Assembly: GCF_042477335.2 (NCBI RefSeq)
Contig: NC_091245.1
Location: forward strand, 113,680,501 to 113,744,500
Source: Ovis canadensis
Lineage: Eukaryota; Chordata; Mammalia; Artiodactyla; Bovidae
Length of the DNA: 64,000 nucleotides
Reading direction: 5' to 3'
The position numbers and the translations under genes were made by a program. This document shows, in pieces, positions 31,290-43,954 of this stretch. The notes under the pieces were generated by a model that did not search any database, was not told the origin of the DNA, and worked only from the letters and a program-made list of their open reading frames with translations. How positions within the stretch are numbered: position 1 is the stretch's first letter; every line of letters begins with the position of its first letter.

Positions 31290-32477
31290 CGCCCTCCAAA
31301 CTGTCTATCCAGGATCCACTCCATCCCTCTCCCCACCCTGTCACCGTCTTCCCCTAGGAACTCTGCGCGAGGGTGATCCTCCAGCACAGTCTCCTCTTGG
31401 CCCCGTCTCGGCTGGTCTATCCCCAAAGGGTTTCACGTCTGTTCAAGGACTGTGTCCTTCGGAGGGGAAGTGGACGGCAGACGAAAGGCACCAACGTGCG
31501 GCGAGGGCGGCACACTCGGGTGCGATGGCACAAAGGCGAGTGCCCTGTGGGAAAGGAGCCCCCGTGGCCCGACGTGTGCTTGCCGTCGCCAAAGGAGGTT
31601 TCCTCGAGGCCCCTGCCGGGGCTGTGGGCGTCAGAGTGCATGGGGGAGAGTATCGGAGGAAGGTGCTTGGGGCCATGGCTGGTGGGCGCCCCACGTGGAT
31701 CAGGGACCCGGGCAGGGCGATCGCGAGCAGAGGGCGCGGCGGCGAGCAGGGAGCTGGGAGGCAGGCCCCGGGGTGCTTGGTCGGGGCGTCTGCATGGACG
31801 GCCGGCGGGAAGGGGCGGCGTGGGGCTCTCGGGGACCTGGCCGAAAGATCGGCAGGCCACTCGAGCAGGGCCTCTACAGAAGCATGGGCGCGGCGGCGAA
31901 GCCGTGCCAGGCACATGTGAGAGGCTGGGACGGATCTGCGGTAGGTAGGGGTGGGCGTGGGGGTTGGGCTGGGGCTGCGGAGCCAGAGGGAGGCCCGCAC
32001 TGGTGAACGCCAGGGCAGGGCAGGCCAGGGCAGGACGTGTGAGGGATAGCCCGAGCTCCAGGGGGATGTTGGGTGGGGAGGTGGGGCCGAGCCTGGAGTC
32101 TGGCGGGAAAGGCAGAGGGCAGGCCGTGACAGTGACGGGGCTGTGGCGTGAGGAAGATGGCGGGTGAGCACTCCATTTGGGTCGGGTGGCGGGTGAGCGG
32201 GGGCGAGCCACACTGGTGCTCGGTGCCACAGGCTGCTCAGGCTCGGCGGCGGGCTGTGGCTCTGGGCGGAGGCTAGGACGCAGGCAAGCGAAGGACAGAA
32301 ACGGAGCGCCAGCGCCAGCTGGGGGCCAGACCCGGTCCGAGATGGGTGGGCCCACCGTACCGCCCCAGAGACCAAAGTCACCACCCATCGGGAGGGAGTG
32401 TCCAGTGTCGGGGGTGACACTGCTGGGGCCTCAGGGTGGGATGGGGCGGGGGTGGCTGGCAGCGCAGGTGGCTGTGA

Positions 32478-34540
32478 TTTCATGAGGGCCAAGGAGAGCT
32501 CCCATGTGACCGGGCACAGTCAGCCCTCCAGGGCACACGCCCGCAGAGGGCAAACCTCGGGGAGGTCTGAGGGTCCGGACACCGCCACCGCCTCGGCAGC
32601 ACCGCCTGCCAGGGCCCGTACACGGAGCAAACCCCAGCGCCCAGCCACACACGGCGGGCCCAAGAAGGGGTGGCATCGATGCAGCATGGCGCCATCACTC
32701 AGGCATCAGAAACACGTCAAGAATTGCCAGTTGTCACAAGCAATGATGCAGCTGGAGACTCTTACACTCGGCGGAGAATGTCAGACCGCGTTGGACCGAG
32801 GCATGTGGAGCATGGAAAATAATACAAAACGAAGCTATTTGCCAGGAGAAACCGACTCACGCAGAAACCCACCTTAGGGTAACGCAAGCGGAAAGGCAGC
32901 GCTGGAGGGATGACTGGGGAGCTGCAACGCACAGATACGCAGGACCCTGTCTAAAGGGAGAAGCGCCAAGGTTATCCAGTTCAACACAGGGAATCAGCGT
33001 CAGTGCCCTGGAGTAACCTCAAGTGGAAAAGAATCTGAAACCATATATGACACTCGAGATCTGCACAAGCAAAACAGGATCACACTGCGGTCCACCGGAA
33101 ACCAGCACAATATTGGGAATCCACTGTACTTCCGCAACAACCGTGACTACGACGTCGGAGTAAGCTTTCAAAAGAAAACTAACTCAGCAGGCAATGAAGT
33201 CAGCGGAAAACAGGTGAGCTATGCCAACCCCACCCTGGGTACATATCCACGAAAGGCGCAGCTCTTCATTCGGAAAGACACATGCAACCCCCACAGTCAC
33301 AGCAGCACCGTTTGCCATAGCCGAGACGTGGAGAAAACCCTAGTGCCCATCCCCAAAGGCTCAGCCACCAAGATGCAGTATCAGAGAAAGGGAGAGAATG
33401 GGATGTCACCGAGCCGTCCACAAGAGGCAGATAGTGTCACTGGCAGCAACGGCGGCTGGAGCTGCAGAATATTATCCTTGGTGAGGGAAGTCAAACAGAC
33501 AAGGTCACGGATGGGTGGACTCTAAAGTGTTGTACAAATGAATCCCTGGGCCAACCAGCCACAGACTCTCAGACACAGGAAAGCCGCTTGGGGCTTCCCA
33601 AGGGCGCAGTCAGGGACCGAGGGATGATTGAGGAGCCGGGCTCAACGGATCAACCGTACCAGTACTGCGTAGGAAGGGGAGGAGGAACAAGGACACGCGG
33701 GATACCGCAGGGAATGAGATCCCATATGCTGTCATCACCCGCAATGGAAACGAGCTGAACACATGAGCCCCCCCCCACCCACCCACAGACAGGACTGAAC
33801 CCCAACGCTGTACAGCGGAAACGCACACCAGGTTGTAGATCAACTACGCTTCCAGGACAAGTGCTACTCCGTCGAAGTCAGTCAGTCGAGGATCAGTCCA
33901 GCAATAGGAAAAAGAAGAGCTTCCATTATGATCCAGGAAAGCCAACCCTGGGCACGCGTCGGGAAAAGACGACAAATACCCCTAATGGGGAGAGATGCAG
34001 GCATCCCCCAGGGTCACCGCAGCCCTCTGTGCCGGAGCCGAGACCCGCGGGAAACGCCCAAGTGCCCGTCGGCACGTGGCCGGCACAAGAAGGTGAGGGA
34101 TATCTGTACCGTGGAATATGACGCAGCCCTCAAGAAGGAGCCGCCATCGCCATGGGCCGCAAGGTCAGACGGACCCACAGAAGGGTCCGCTCAGTGAAGT
34201 GAGTCGCTTGGATCGGGAGAAAGCTCTGTGGACTCTTAACGACGAATACAGACGAATCTATGCGCAAAGGGGAAAGCGACCTGGAGACCCCGAAAACGTA
34301 CATAGGGCTACCCAAGGGGAAAGGCAGGGAGGGACGAAGTTGAAGTCGGATCAAGAGATAGGAAAGACTGTGCTTACAGTAGAAGAGCAACAGAGCTTTC
34401 CTCTGTAGCAGGAGAAGTGTATCTGTATCTCACCTTCACCTACACTGGAAGACCACCTGGCAAAGAACAGGGGACTGAATCACTTTGCCGGGCACCTGAG
34501 ACTCACCCAGGAATGTGAATCCGTTCTACTTGTGTTCGAA
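32478..34540 (+). mobile_element. LINE-1 3'-end fossils B, C, A, unit 4/5 junction
   Basis: Same three-part arrangement as 7110-9172, with one private G-to-A difference at 34432 in copy A. Confidence 0.75.
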
Positions 34541-35427
34541 GAAGCAGAAAAAGGAGCAGGCCGTGGCTTGAAGCGGGGGGTGGGGGGAGGCAGGCCAGTG
34601 GGACAGATGCAAAGGCAGGTTCCTTGGCAAGAGTGGGATTTGGAACGGCTCAGGGAGGAACGGGGCGTGGGGGGCGGGGTGTGTGGAGATGGGGGAGGCG
34701 GGGAGCTGGGGGTGGGATGGGTGCATGTGGGGGAGTAGGGGGACGGTGAGGCTGCAGGCTGAGGTGGGGGTGCTCTTGGGGCAGGGCTGATGCTGAGGTG
34801 AGGCGCGCAAGAGGGTTTCAGGGGGAAGGGGTGGTGTTTGAGGCGGTGAGGGCGTTGCTGTTGGAAACCTATTTCTGCCGAGGCCAGGCCCGAGGGCGAG
34901 GGCCGGCAGCTGGTGGACTTCTTTGGAACTCGTCCTGCAAGACGTGGTCCAGGGACCCTGCAGGCAAAAGGGAGGTATGCTTGCCAGATGTGGCAGCTCC
35001 CTTGCTCCTGGCTGTGCAAACGTAGTGTGATTGATTTCTCTCGGAGTGTGGGGAGAGTGAGGCAGGGAGCTTGGAGACGGACGTTGTGAAAGATGAAGTG
35101 TGGTGCGGGCGGCTGCCAGCGGTGGGGTATTCCTGCCAGTGCAGTCCCCGAGCCCTCGGCTGGGTCCGGGTGAGGACGCGAGCAAACACAAGAAAGGTGC
35201 CTGGACGCACGGGCGGCTGAGCCCGCAGGGTTTGGGGCCACGAAGGCTTGGCAGCAGGGCCTTTTGTGGGTGAGGTGGGGAGGGGTCCTGGGCGTCTGTG
35301 TGGGAGAGGCAGCGGGCGGCAGGTAGCCAGCCAGCGTTTGCAGGAGCGCTGCCTCGAGCGCGTTTCAGCGGGCAGACCTAGTTGGGCTCTGGGGCCGCAC
35401 CGTGGGACCAAAAGGGGACGCTGGGGC

Positions 35428-35498
35428 TGCATGGGGCGGGAATCGAACCCGGGCCTCCCGCGTGGCAGGCGAGAATTCTACCACTGAACCACCCATGC
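35428..35498 (-). tRNA. tRNA-Gly-GCC: tRNA-Gly (GCC), unit 5
   Basis: Same sequence as the 1604-1674 copy, including C65; TTTT terminator at plus positions 35410-35413. Confidence 0.95.
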
Positions 35499-36991
35499 AC
35501 CGGTGGCCAGCGCCGCCCGTCGCTGCCCCTCAGGCGCTGGCCGCCACCCGCCCGCCGCTGCTCACTGCTCGCCCGTGGGCATCTCTCTGCCCCGTTGCAG
35601 CGGGAGACGACGGGCAGGCGACCTGTAAGACAGGATCCGGGCACGTGCAGGACCCCGGGGCGCGCCGCTCTCGGAGGGAGCCCGGGGCGACGGGACGCGG
35701 GCCCACGCGGCCCGTCCCGCGCCTTCTGCGCCGACCACGGCCGCCGCGACCCTGTCGGTGTCGCGTGAGGGCGCCGGGAGCCGACGCCGTCTGCCCGGCG
35801 CCGGGATCCCTGTCAGGTGCAGGCGCTGCGTGGTCGCTGCGGCCGCGCGCAGACGTGCCTCTCAGCGACCGCCGGGTCCCGACCCAAAGTCCCTCTGGCG
35901 GGCTGGCTTTCCGGCCGTGCCGGGGTGGGGCGTGCGAGAGCGGGCGGGGGAAGGGACGCCGGGCTCGGTCTGTGCGGGAAGCGCGAGCGCGGGAGGGCGA
36001 CGCCTCCGAGCGCCTCCGCCACCGCCCCCTACCCGCCCTCCCCCCGCCATCCCATCCTTAGACCCGCGCTCAGGCCCAGGGACCCAAAGGCGTGTGAGCC
36101 TGGCTCCTGCGCTCTGGCCGACCGCGCTCCCGGGGTCCGGCTCTGACGGGGTGGTGGTGGTGAGCAGGGGCCCTTTGGCAGCGCGGCTCCTGGCTCGGGG
36201 ACTGCGGGCTGAGAGGCAGGGAGCGCGCCAGGGCGGGCTTGGCTCCGGCCGGGGCAGCGGCTTCCCACGGGAACGGGCGCCGTGGCGCCGAGGTCGGGGG
36301 CGCGGGCCGGGCGCCGGGGGGTGGGCTGGACGGGCACGCAGGGCTTCCGCTCCCTCCCCAGCGGAGCACCCTTCCCGGGACGGACTCGTGCAAGGAAGGC
36401 CGGTGTGCGCTGGCCAGCAGGAAGGCTGGATGGCACGCGTCCAGGGCGGGCGGCAGGCAGGTTGCGGCCCGGCCAAGAACGCACGGCGGAGAAGGGTCGA
36501 GGGCACGCGGCAGCCCCTTGGCGGGCAAGGCGGGGGCTCGGCCGCCTCGCTGTGGCTGGGGAGCGCAGGCGGGCCGGCGGGGCGGGCGCGGAGGACGGGG
36601 TGCCGGCCTGGCGGGAGAGCTGGCGGGGGCAGCCGTGGAAGCAAGGCTGCGAGGGCGAGTAGGCCGTTCCCCGGGCAGAAGTCGGAGCGCCGGCGAAGGG
36701 AGGAGGGCTTGCCACCCGCCGCGGGGCTGCGTGCTTCGGCGCGGCCGGGGGCGGGGCGCGGCGGGGCTGTGGGAGTGGAAGTGGGAGGGTGGGCGAGTGT
36801 GGGCCAGGGGGAGGCAGGGAGGCAGGAAAAGCAGCAGCTGCAGCTGCAGCCAGCTGGCGAGGAAAGATGCGCTGAGAAGGACTGAAGGTGCCTTCTGTGG
36901 GGGTGCAGGTGGCGGCGGGAGGGCGTGTGTGGAGAAAGGCAGTGGCGCGCGGAGGACGGGTGCGTTTGTCCGGCGGGCCAAAAGGCTGGCT

Positions 36992-37074
36992 TGTCAGGAG
37001 TGGGATTCGAACCCACGCCTCCAGGGGAGACTGCGACCTGAACGCAGCGCCTTAGACCGCTCGGCCATCCTGAC
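36992..37074 (-). tRNA. tRNA-Leu-CAG: tRNA-Leu (CAG), unit 5
   Basis: Same sequence as the 3168-3250 copy; TTTT terminator at plus positions 36980-36983. Confidence 0.98.
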
Positions 37075-37168
37075 GGCGGGCCTGGCTGGGCGCGTGGCCG
37101 CTCGCCTGGCTGGGACCCGACGCGGCGCGAGCACCGGCGCCCTTGGCGGGCCGCGGGCGGCGCCACGC

Positions 37169-37200
37169 CAGGCAGGCAGGCAGGCAGGCAGGCGGGCGGG
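37169..37200. repeat. (CAGG)6(CGGG)2, unit 5
   Basis: Same length as in unit 1. Confidence 0.95.
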
Positions 37201-37629
37201 CGTCCGGAGTGGGGGTCGACGGAGCCGGCGCGCGGCGGCCGGCCGAGGCGCCTGGCTCCGCCGCCGCTCGCGCCGCGGACCCAGAGGGCCCTGGGCGGGC
37301 CGGCCCCTCCCCACCCGCGCCTGTCCTGGCCCGACGCCGGCCGGCGCGCGCCCACCGTGTCGTCGCAGCCCCGCTTGCCTTCTCGCGCCCCCTTCTCCCG
37401 GCGGAACGCCCGCGTTGGAGGCAAGAGGCGGCGCGCTGGGGAGGGTCCAGTGCCCCGGGGGTCCGGGTCCCTGTCGGGGTGGCGGGCTGCCGCTGTGACC
37501 GAGGCGGTTGGTCTGGTGCGCGGTTGGGTCGGGACCCGTGGTGGCCGGCGGCCCGTGCTGGGCAAGGGGAGGCGTGGGCAGGCAGCCCGAGAGCCCGAGG
37601 GCGGCCGGGCGGCAGGACGGTCGCCGCCG

Positions 37630-37701
37630 TCCTCGTTAGTATAGTGGTGAGTATCCCCGCCTGTCACGCGGGAGACCGGGGTTCGATTCCCCGACGGGGA
37701 G
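37630..37701 (+). tRNA. tRNA-Asp-GTC: tRNA-Asp (GTC), unit 5
   Basis: Same sequence as the 3806-3877 copy; TTTTT terminator at 37713-37717. Confidence 0.98.
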
Positions 37702-38439
37702 GCAACACACCCTTTTTGGTGGCCGCGGTCGCTCTCTGTCCTGCCGCCAGGCCCCGGAGGGCCCTTCGCCTCCTCCCGACGTCTTTGGGCGAGGCGCCAG
37801 GGCGCCGCCGACGGCGGTGCCCGGCCTAGCTCCCGGCGACCCCCTCTGCCCGTGCAGCGCTCCAGCCTGAGCCCTTTGTCGTCGGCGGGCGCACGGTCGC
37901 CACGGCGGAGCGAGGGCCTCCTTGGCGACCCCACGGCCTTGCCCGACCATAGCCGGATCTGGCGGCCGGCCGGCCGCCCGCCCACGCGCCGACCCCCAGT
38001 GGCTGCCTGAGTGGGCTCGTAGGCTCGCGACGGCCCCGCCGCGTGCAGGCAGGTGGGTCCCGTGTCCCCTTGTCGTGGGAAGTGGCCTCGCCCAGCGCCC
38101 GGTGGAGTAGCGCTTTGGCCAGCTGGGTGCTGGAAGCTGCGTGCCCCGCGTTGCCCGCCGGGGGTGAGGGCGGGGAGGCGTTGGCGGGCCGCGGCGGGGA
38201 GCGAAGGGCCGGAGGGCCGCAAGGCCGCGGGGGCGCCGCCCTGGGGCGGTGCGGCCGGTGGATTCCCGGCGACCGCGTGGCGCTGGCGCGCTCGGGGCGC
38301 CGCGTGGCTGCTGGGAGCGCCGGCGGCGGCGGCGCAAGCCTCCGGCTGACGGGGCGTCGGGGCAGGGATGCGGAGGCGGCGGCGAGAGTATGCTGGGGCG
38401 AGCCCGGGGCCGGCGTCTGGCGGCCGCCCGGGCTGTGGA

Positions 38440-38511
38440 GCGTTGGTGGTATAGTGGTGAGCATAGCTGCCTTCCAAGCAGTTGACCCGGGTTCGATTCC
38501 CGGCCAACGCA
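38440..38511 (+). tRNA. tRNA-Gly-TCC: tRNA-Gly (TCC), unit 5
   Basis: Same sequence as the 4616-4687 copy; TTTT terminator at 38523-38526. Confidence 0.98.
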
Positions 38512-38789
38512 GCGGGCCGACCTTTTGCTGAGTTCCAGCGCTCTCCCGGCAGGGGCGTTCGGGGGACAGAGAGGTGGGAGCAGGGAGCCAGCCCGCTGGC
38601 CGGCGGCTTTTGGCGTGTGTGCGAGAAGCCGGCGGCGCGCGCGGTGTTTTGAGGGTGCTGAAAGCAAGACGGCACGGCAGGGCAGGCGGCTGGACTTGCA
38701 AAGGCCGGGTGTGGGCAGCAAGGTGGCACGGGCGGGTGGCATGGAGGCGCGGGGCTCACCAGGAGCAGGCGAGGGCTGAACCCCGACGC

Positions 38790-38861
38790 TCCCTGGTGGT
38801 CTAGTGGTTAGGATTCGGCGCTCTCACCGCCGCGGCCTGGGTTCGATTCCCGGTCAGGGAA
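38790..38861 (+). tRNA. tRNA-Glu-CTC: tRNA-Glu (CTC), unit 5, U50 variant
   Basis: Same sequence as the 4966-5037 copy; the last unit with T-stem CTGGG. No T4 run until 38923-38926. Confidence 0.97.
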
Positions 38862-39244
38862 GCCTTTCTTCTTCCTCTCCGCCTGCCACCTGCCCACGTC
38901 CTCGCTGGACACCCTGCCACCCTTTTCTTAGCCTACGCTTGCTCAGCGCTGCGCCAGAGGCCCCCGGGACCCTGCCCGTCCAGCCCCAGCACGATTCAGG
39001 CCACCTCCGCCGTCCCGCGGGGCAAAGGTTTTGGCCGCAGTGGCAACCTCGCGCCGCTTCCACCACGACGCGCCTGAGGCCTCCCATCCACCAGCCCCCC
39101 CCCAACCCCACCCCCCGCCTCCCTCCCTCCTGAGGGGCTGCGGCTGCTGCCCCTGGTGGTGGCGGTGATGCTCCTGGGCTTGTGCTGGTTCTCCTGCTGT
39201 GGGTGGTGGTGAGGAGGTGGGCTTGGATAGGGCCGGCGGCGGTA

Positions 39245-39272
39245 GGGGTGGGGGTAGGGCTGGGGGTAGGGG
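39245..39272 (+). other. G-quadruplex motif, unit 5
   Basis: Identical to the unit-1 motif. Confidence 0.8.
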
Positions 39273-39711
39273 CGTGGGCTGTGGCGGTCGCCAGCTGGGG
39301 GCCAGCAGCGGCAGGGGCGGTGGCCACAGCCGAAGGTGAGCGAGGGGGATCTGCCTCTGGGAGTGGGGGCCGTGGCCACGGACCGCCTGCCTTGTCGTGT
39401 CTCTCATGCCAGCCACCTCTCTGGGCGGCTTGGCCAGTGCGTGCCAGGTCCCGGGCTGGCTGTGACTCCCGTGTGCCGCTGGCGACTCCAAGAGGGTTCT
39501 GGTCTTGAGTGGGCTCTGGGAGGCGGACCACGGCGCCCGGGAGGCATGGGTAGCAGTTCAGTCGCCCGGGGGCAGCGATGCCTGCCAGGGAGGACAACCC
39601 GACCATCGTGCTGTTTCCCTTGCCTGACCACAGCTCTCAATCCTACTGGACTGAGGCAAGATTTACCCAGGCCTCCCTCCCCCACTCGTAACCAAAGGTG
39701 GGCACTCGGGT

Positions 39712-39712
<1 letters not shown>

Positions 39713-39742
<30 letters not shown>
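39713..39742. repeat. (CA)15 microsatellite, unit 5
   Basis: Fifteen CA dinucleotides. Confidence 0.97.
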
Positions 39743-39745
<3 letters not shown>

Positions 39746-40933
39746 CGCCCTCCAAACTGTCTATCCAGGATCCACTCCATCCCTCTCCCCACCCTGTCAC
39801 CGTCTTCCCCTAGGAACTCTGCGCGAGGGTGATCCTCCAGCACAGTCTCCTCTTGGCCCCGTCTCGGCTGGTCTATCCCCAAAGGGTTTCACGTCTGTTC
39901 AAGGACTGTGTCCTTCGGAGGGGAAGTGGACGGCAGACGAAAGGCACCAACGTGCGGCGAGGGCGGCACACTCGGGTGCGATGGCACAAAGGCGAGTGCC
40001 CTGTGGGAAAGGAGCCCCCGTGGCCCGACGTGTGCTTGCCGTCGCCAAAGGAGGTTTCCTCGAGGCCCCTGCCGGGGCTGTGGGCGTCAGAGTGCATGGG
40101 GGAGAGTATCGGAGGAAGGTGCTTGGGGCCATGGCTGGTGGGCGCCCCACGTGGATCAGGGACCCGGGCAGGGCGATCGCGAGCAGAGGGCGCGGCGGCG
40201 AGCAGGGAGCTGGGAGGCAGGCCCCGGGGTGCTTGGTCGGGGCGTCTGCATGGACGGCCGGCGGGAAGGGGCGGCGTGGGGCTCTCGGGGACCTGGCCGA
40301 AAGATCGGCAGGCCACTCGAGCAGGGCCTCTACAGAAGCATGGGCGCGGCGGCGAAGCCGTGCCAGGCACATGTGAGAGGCTGGGACGGATCTGCGGTAG
40401 GTAGGGGTGGGCGTGGGGGTTGGGCTGGGGCTGCGGAGCCAGAGGGAGGCCCGCACTGGTGAACGCCAGGGCAGGGCAGGCCAGGGCAGGACGTGTGAGG
40501 GATAGCCCGAGCTCCAGGGGGATGTTGGGTGGGGAGGTGGGGCCGAGCCTGGAGTCTGGCGGGAAAGGCAGAGGGCAGGCCGTGACAGTGACGGGGCTGT
40601 GGCGTGAGGAAGATGGCGGGTGAGCACTCCATTTGGGTCGGGTGGCGGGTGAGCGGGGGCGAGCCACACTGGTGCTCGGTGCCACAGGCTGCTCAGGCTC
40701 GGCGGCGGGCTGTGGCTCTGGGCGGAGGCTAGGACGCAGGCAAGCGAAGGACAGAAACGGAGCGCCAGCGCCAGCTGGGGGCCAGACCCGGTCCGAGATG
40801 GGTGGGCCCACCGTACCGCCCCAGAGACCAAAGTCACCACCCATCGGGAGGGAGTGTCCAGTGTCGGGGGTGACACTGCTGGGGCCTCAGGGTGGGATGG
40901 GGCGGGGGTGGCTGGCAGCGCAGGTGGCTGTGA

Positions 40934-42996
40934 TTTCATGAGGGCCAAGGAGAGCTCCCATGTGACCGGGCACAGTCAGCCCTCCAGGGCACACGCCCGC
41001 AGAGGGCAAACCTCGGGGAGGTCTGAGGGTCCGGACACCGCCACCGCCTCGGCAGCACCGCCTGCCAGGGCCCGTACACGGAGCAAACCCCAGCGCCCAG
41101 CCACACACGGCGGGCCCAAGAAGGGGTGGCATCGATGCAGCATGGCGCCATCACTCAGGCATCAGAAACACGTCAAGAATTGCCAGTTGTCACAAGCAAT
41201 GATGCAGCTGGAGACTCTTACACTCGGCGGAGAATGTCAGACCGCGTTGGACCGAGGCATGTGGAGCATGGAAAATAATACAAAACGAAGCTATTTGCCA
41301 GGAGAAACCGACTCACGCAGAAACCCACCTTAGGGTAACGCAAGCGGAAAGGCAGCGCTGGAGGGATGACTGGGGAGCTGCAACGCACAGATACGCAGGA
41401 CCCTGTCTAAAGGGAGAAGCGCCAAGGTTATCCAGTTCAACACAGGGAATCAGCGTCAGTGCCCTGGAGTAACCTCAAGTGGAAAAGAATCTGAAACCAT
41501 ATATGACACTCGAGATCTGCACAAGCAAAACAGGATCACACTGCGGTCCACCGGAAACCAGCACAATATTGGGAATCCACTGTACTTCCGCAACAACCGT
41601 GACTACGACGTCGGAGTAAGCTTTCAAAAGAAAACTAACTCAGCAGGCAATGAAGTCAGCGGAAAACAGGTGAGCTATGCCAACCCCACCCTGGGTACAT
41701 ATCCACGAAAGGCGCAGCTCTTCATTCGGAAAGACACATGCAACCCCCACAGTCACAGCAGCACCGTTTGCCATAGCCGAGACGTGGAGAAAACCCTAGT
41801 GCCCATCCCCAAAGGCTCAGCCACCAAGATGCAGTATCAGAGAAAGGGAGAGAATGGGATGTCACCGAGCCGTCCACAAGAGGCAGATAGTGTCACTGGC
41901 AGCAACGGCGGCTGGAGCTGCAGAATATTATCCTTGGTGAGGGAAGTCAAACAGACAAGGTCACGGATGGGTGGACTCTAAAGTGTTGTACAAATGAATC
42001 CCTGGGCCAACCAGCCACAGACTCTCAGACACAGGAAAGCCGCTTGGGGCTTCCCAAGGGCGCAGTCAGGGACCGAGGGATGATTGAGGAGCCGGGCTCA
42101 ACGGATCAACCGTACCAGTACTGCGTAGGAAGGGGAGGAGGAACAAGGACACGCGGGATACCGCAGGGAATGAGATCCCATATGCTGTCATCACCCGCAA
42201 TGGAAACGAGCTGAACACATGAGCCCCCCCCCACCCACCCACAGACAGGACTGAACCCCAACGCTGTACAGCGGAAACGCACACCAGGTTGTAGATCAAC
42301 TACGCTTCCAGGACAAGTGCTACTCCGTCGAAGTCAGTCAGTCGAGGATCAGTCCAGCAATAGGAAAAAGAAGAGCTTCCATTATGATCCAGGAAAGCCA
42401 ACCCTGGGCACGCGTCGGGAAAAGACGACAAATACCCCTAATGGGGAGAGATGCAGGCATCCCCCAGGGTCACCGCAGCCCTCTGTGCCGGAGCCGAGAC
42501 CCGCGGGAAACGCCCAAGTGCCCGTCGGCACGTGGCCGGCACAAGAAGGTGAGGGATATCTGTACCGTGGAATATGACGCAGCCCTCAAGAAGGAGCCGC
42601 CATCGCCATGGGCCGCAAGGTCAGACGGACCCACAGAAGGGTCCGCTCAGTGAAGTGAGTCGCTTGGATCGGGAGAAAGCTCTGTGGACTCTTAACGACG
42701 AATACAGACGAATCTATGCGCAAAGGGGAAAGCGACCTGGAGACCCCGAAAACGTACATAGGGCTACCCAAGGGGAAAGGCAGGGAGGGACGAAGTTGAA
42801 GTCGGATCAAGAGATAGGAAAGACTGTGCTTACAGTAGAAGAGCAACAGAGCTTTCCTCTGTAGCAGGAGAAGTGTATCTGTATCTCGCCTTCACCTACA
42901 CTGGAAGACCACCTGGCAAAGAACAGGGGACTGAATCACTTTGCCGGGCACCTGAGACTCACCCAGGAATGTGAATCCGTTCTACTTGTGTTCGAA
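40934..42996 (+). mobile_element. LINE-1 3'-end fossils B, C, A, unit 5/6 junction
   Basis: Same three-part arrangement as 7110-9172, with no difference noticed. Confidence 0.75.
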
Positions 42997-43883
42997 GAAG
43001 CAGAAAAAGGAGCAGGCCGTGGCTTGAAGCGGGGGGTGGGGGGAGGCAGGCCAGTGGGACAGATGCAAAGGCAGGTTCCTTGGCAAGAGTGGGATTTGGA
43101 ACGGCTCAGGGAGGAACGGGGCGTGGGGGGCGGGGTGTGTGGAGATGGGGGAGGCGGGGAGCTGGGGGTGGGATGGGTGCATGTGGGGGAGTAGGGGGAC
43201 GGTGAGGCTGCAGGCTGAGGTGGGGGTGCTCTTGGGGCAGGGCTGATGCTGAGGTGAGGCGCGCAAGAGGGTTTCAGGGGGAAGGGGTGGTGTTTGAGGC
43301 GGTGAGGGCGTTGCTGTTGGAAACCTATTTCTGCCGAGGCCAGGCCCGAGGGCGAGGGCCGGCAGCTGGTGGACTTCTTTGGAACTCGTCCTGCAAGACG
43401 TGGTCCAGGGACCCTGCAGGCAAAAGGGAGGTATGCTTGCCAGATGTGGCAGCTCCCTTGCTCCTGGCTGTGCAAACGTAGTGTGATTGATTTCTCTCGG
43501 AGTGTGGGGAGAGTGAGGCAGGGAGCTTGGAGACGGACGTTGTGAAAGATGAAGTGTGGTGCGGGCGGCTGCCAGCGGTGGGGTATTCCTGCCAGTGCAG
43601 TCCCCGAGCCCTCGGCTGGGTCCGGGTGAGGACGCGAGCAAACACAAGAAAGGTGCCTGGACGCACGGGCGGCTGAGCCCGCAGGGTTTGGGGCCACGAA
43701 GGCTTGGCAGCAGGGCCTTTTGTGGGTGAGGTGGGGAGGGGTCCTGGGCGTCTGTGTGGGAGAGGCAGCGGGCGGCAGGTAGCCAGCCAGCGTTTGCAGG
43801 AGCGCTGCCTCGAGCGCGTTTCAGCGGGCAGACCTAGTTGGGCTCTGGGGCCGCACCGTGGGACCAAAAGGGGACGCTGGGGC

Positions 43884-43954
43884 TGCATGGGGCGGGAATC
43901 GAACCCGGGCCTCCCGCGTGGCAGGCGAGAATTCTACCACTGAACCACCCATGC
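43884..43954 (-). tRNA. tRNA-Gly-GCC: tRNA-Gly (GCC), unit 6
   Basis: Same sequence as the 1604-1674 copy, including C65; TTTT terminator at plus positions 43866-43869. Confidence 0.95.

Larger units (their letters stand above)
25369..33824. repeat. Tandem tRNA macrosatellite, unit 4
   Basis: 8456 bp. It is the first unit with C at 27250 (T in units 1-3). I noticed no private change. Confidence 0.97.
33825..42280. repeat. Tandem tRNA macrosatellite, unit 5
   Basis: 8456 bp. It is of unit-4 type, with a private A at 34432 (tctcacc, tctcgcc elsewhere). It is the last unit with the U50 form of Glu-CTC. Confidence 0.97.
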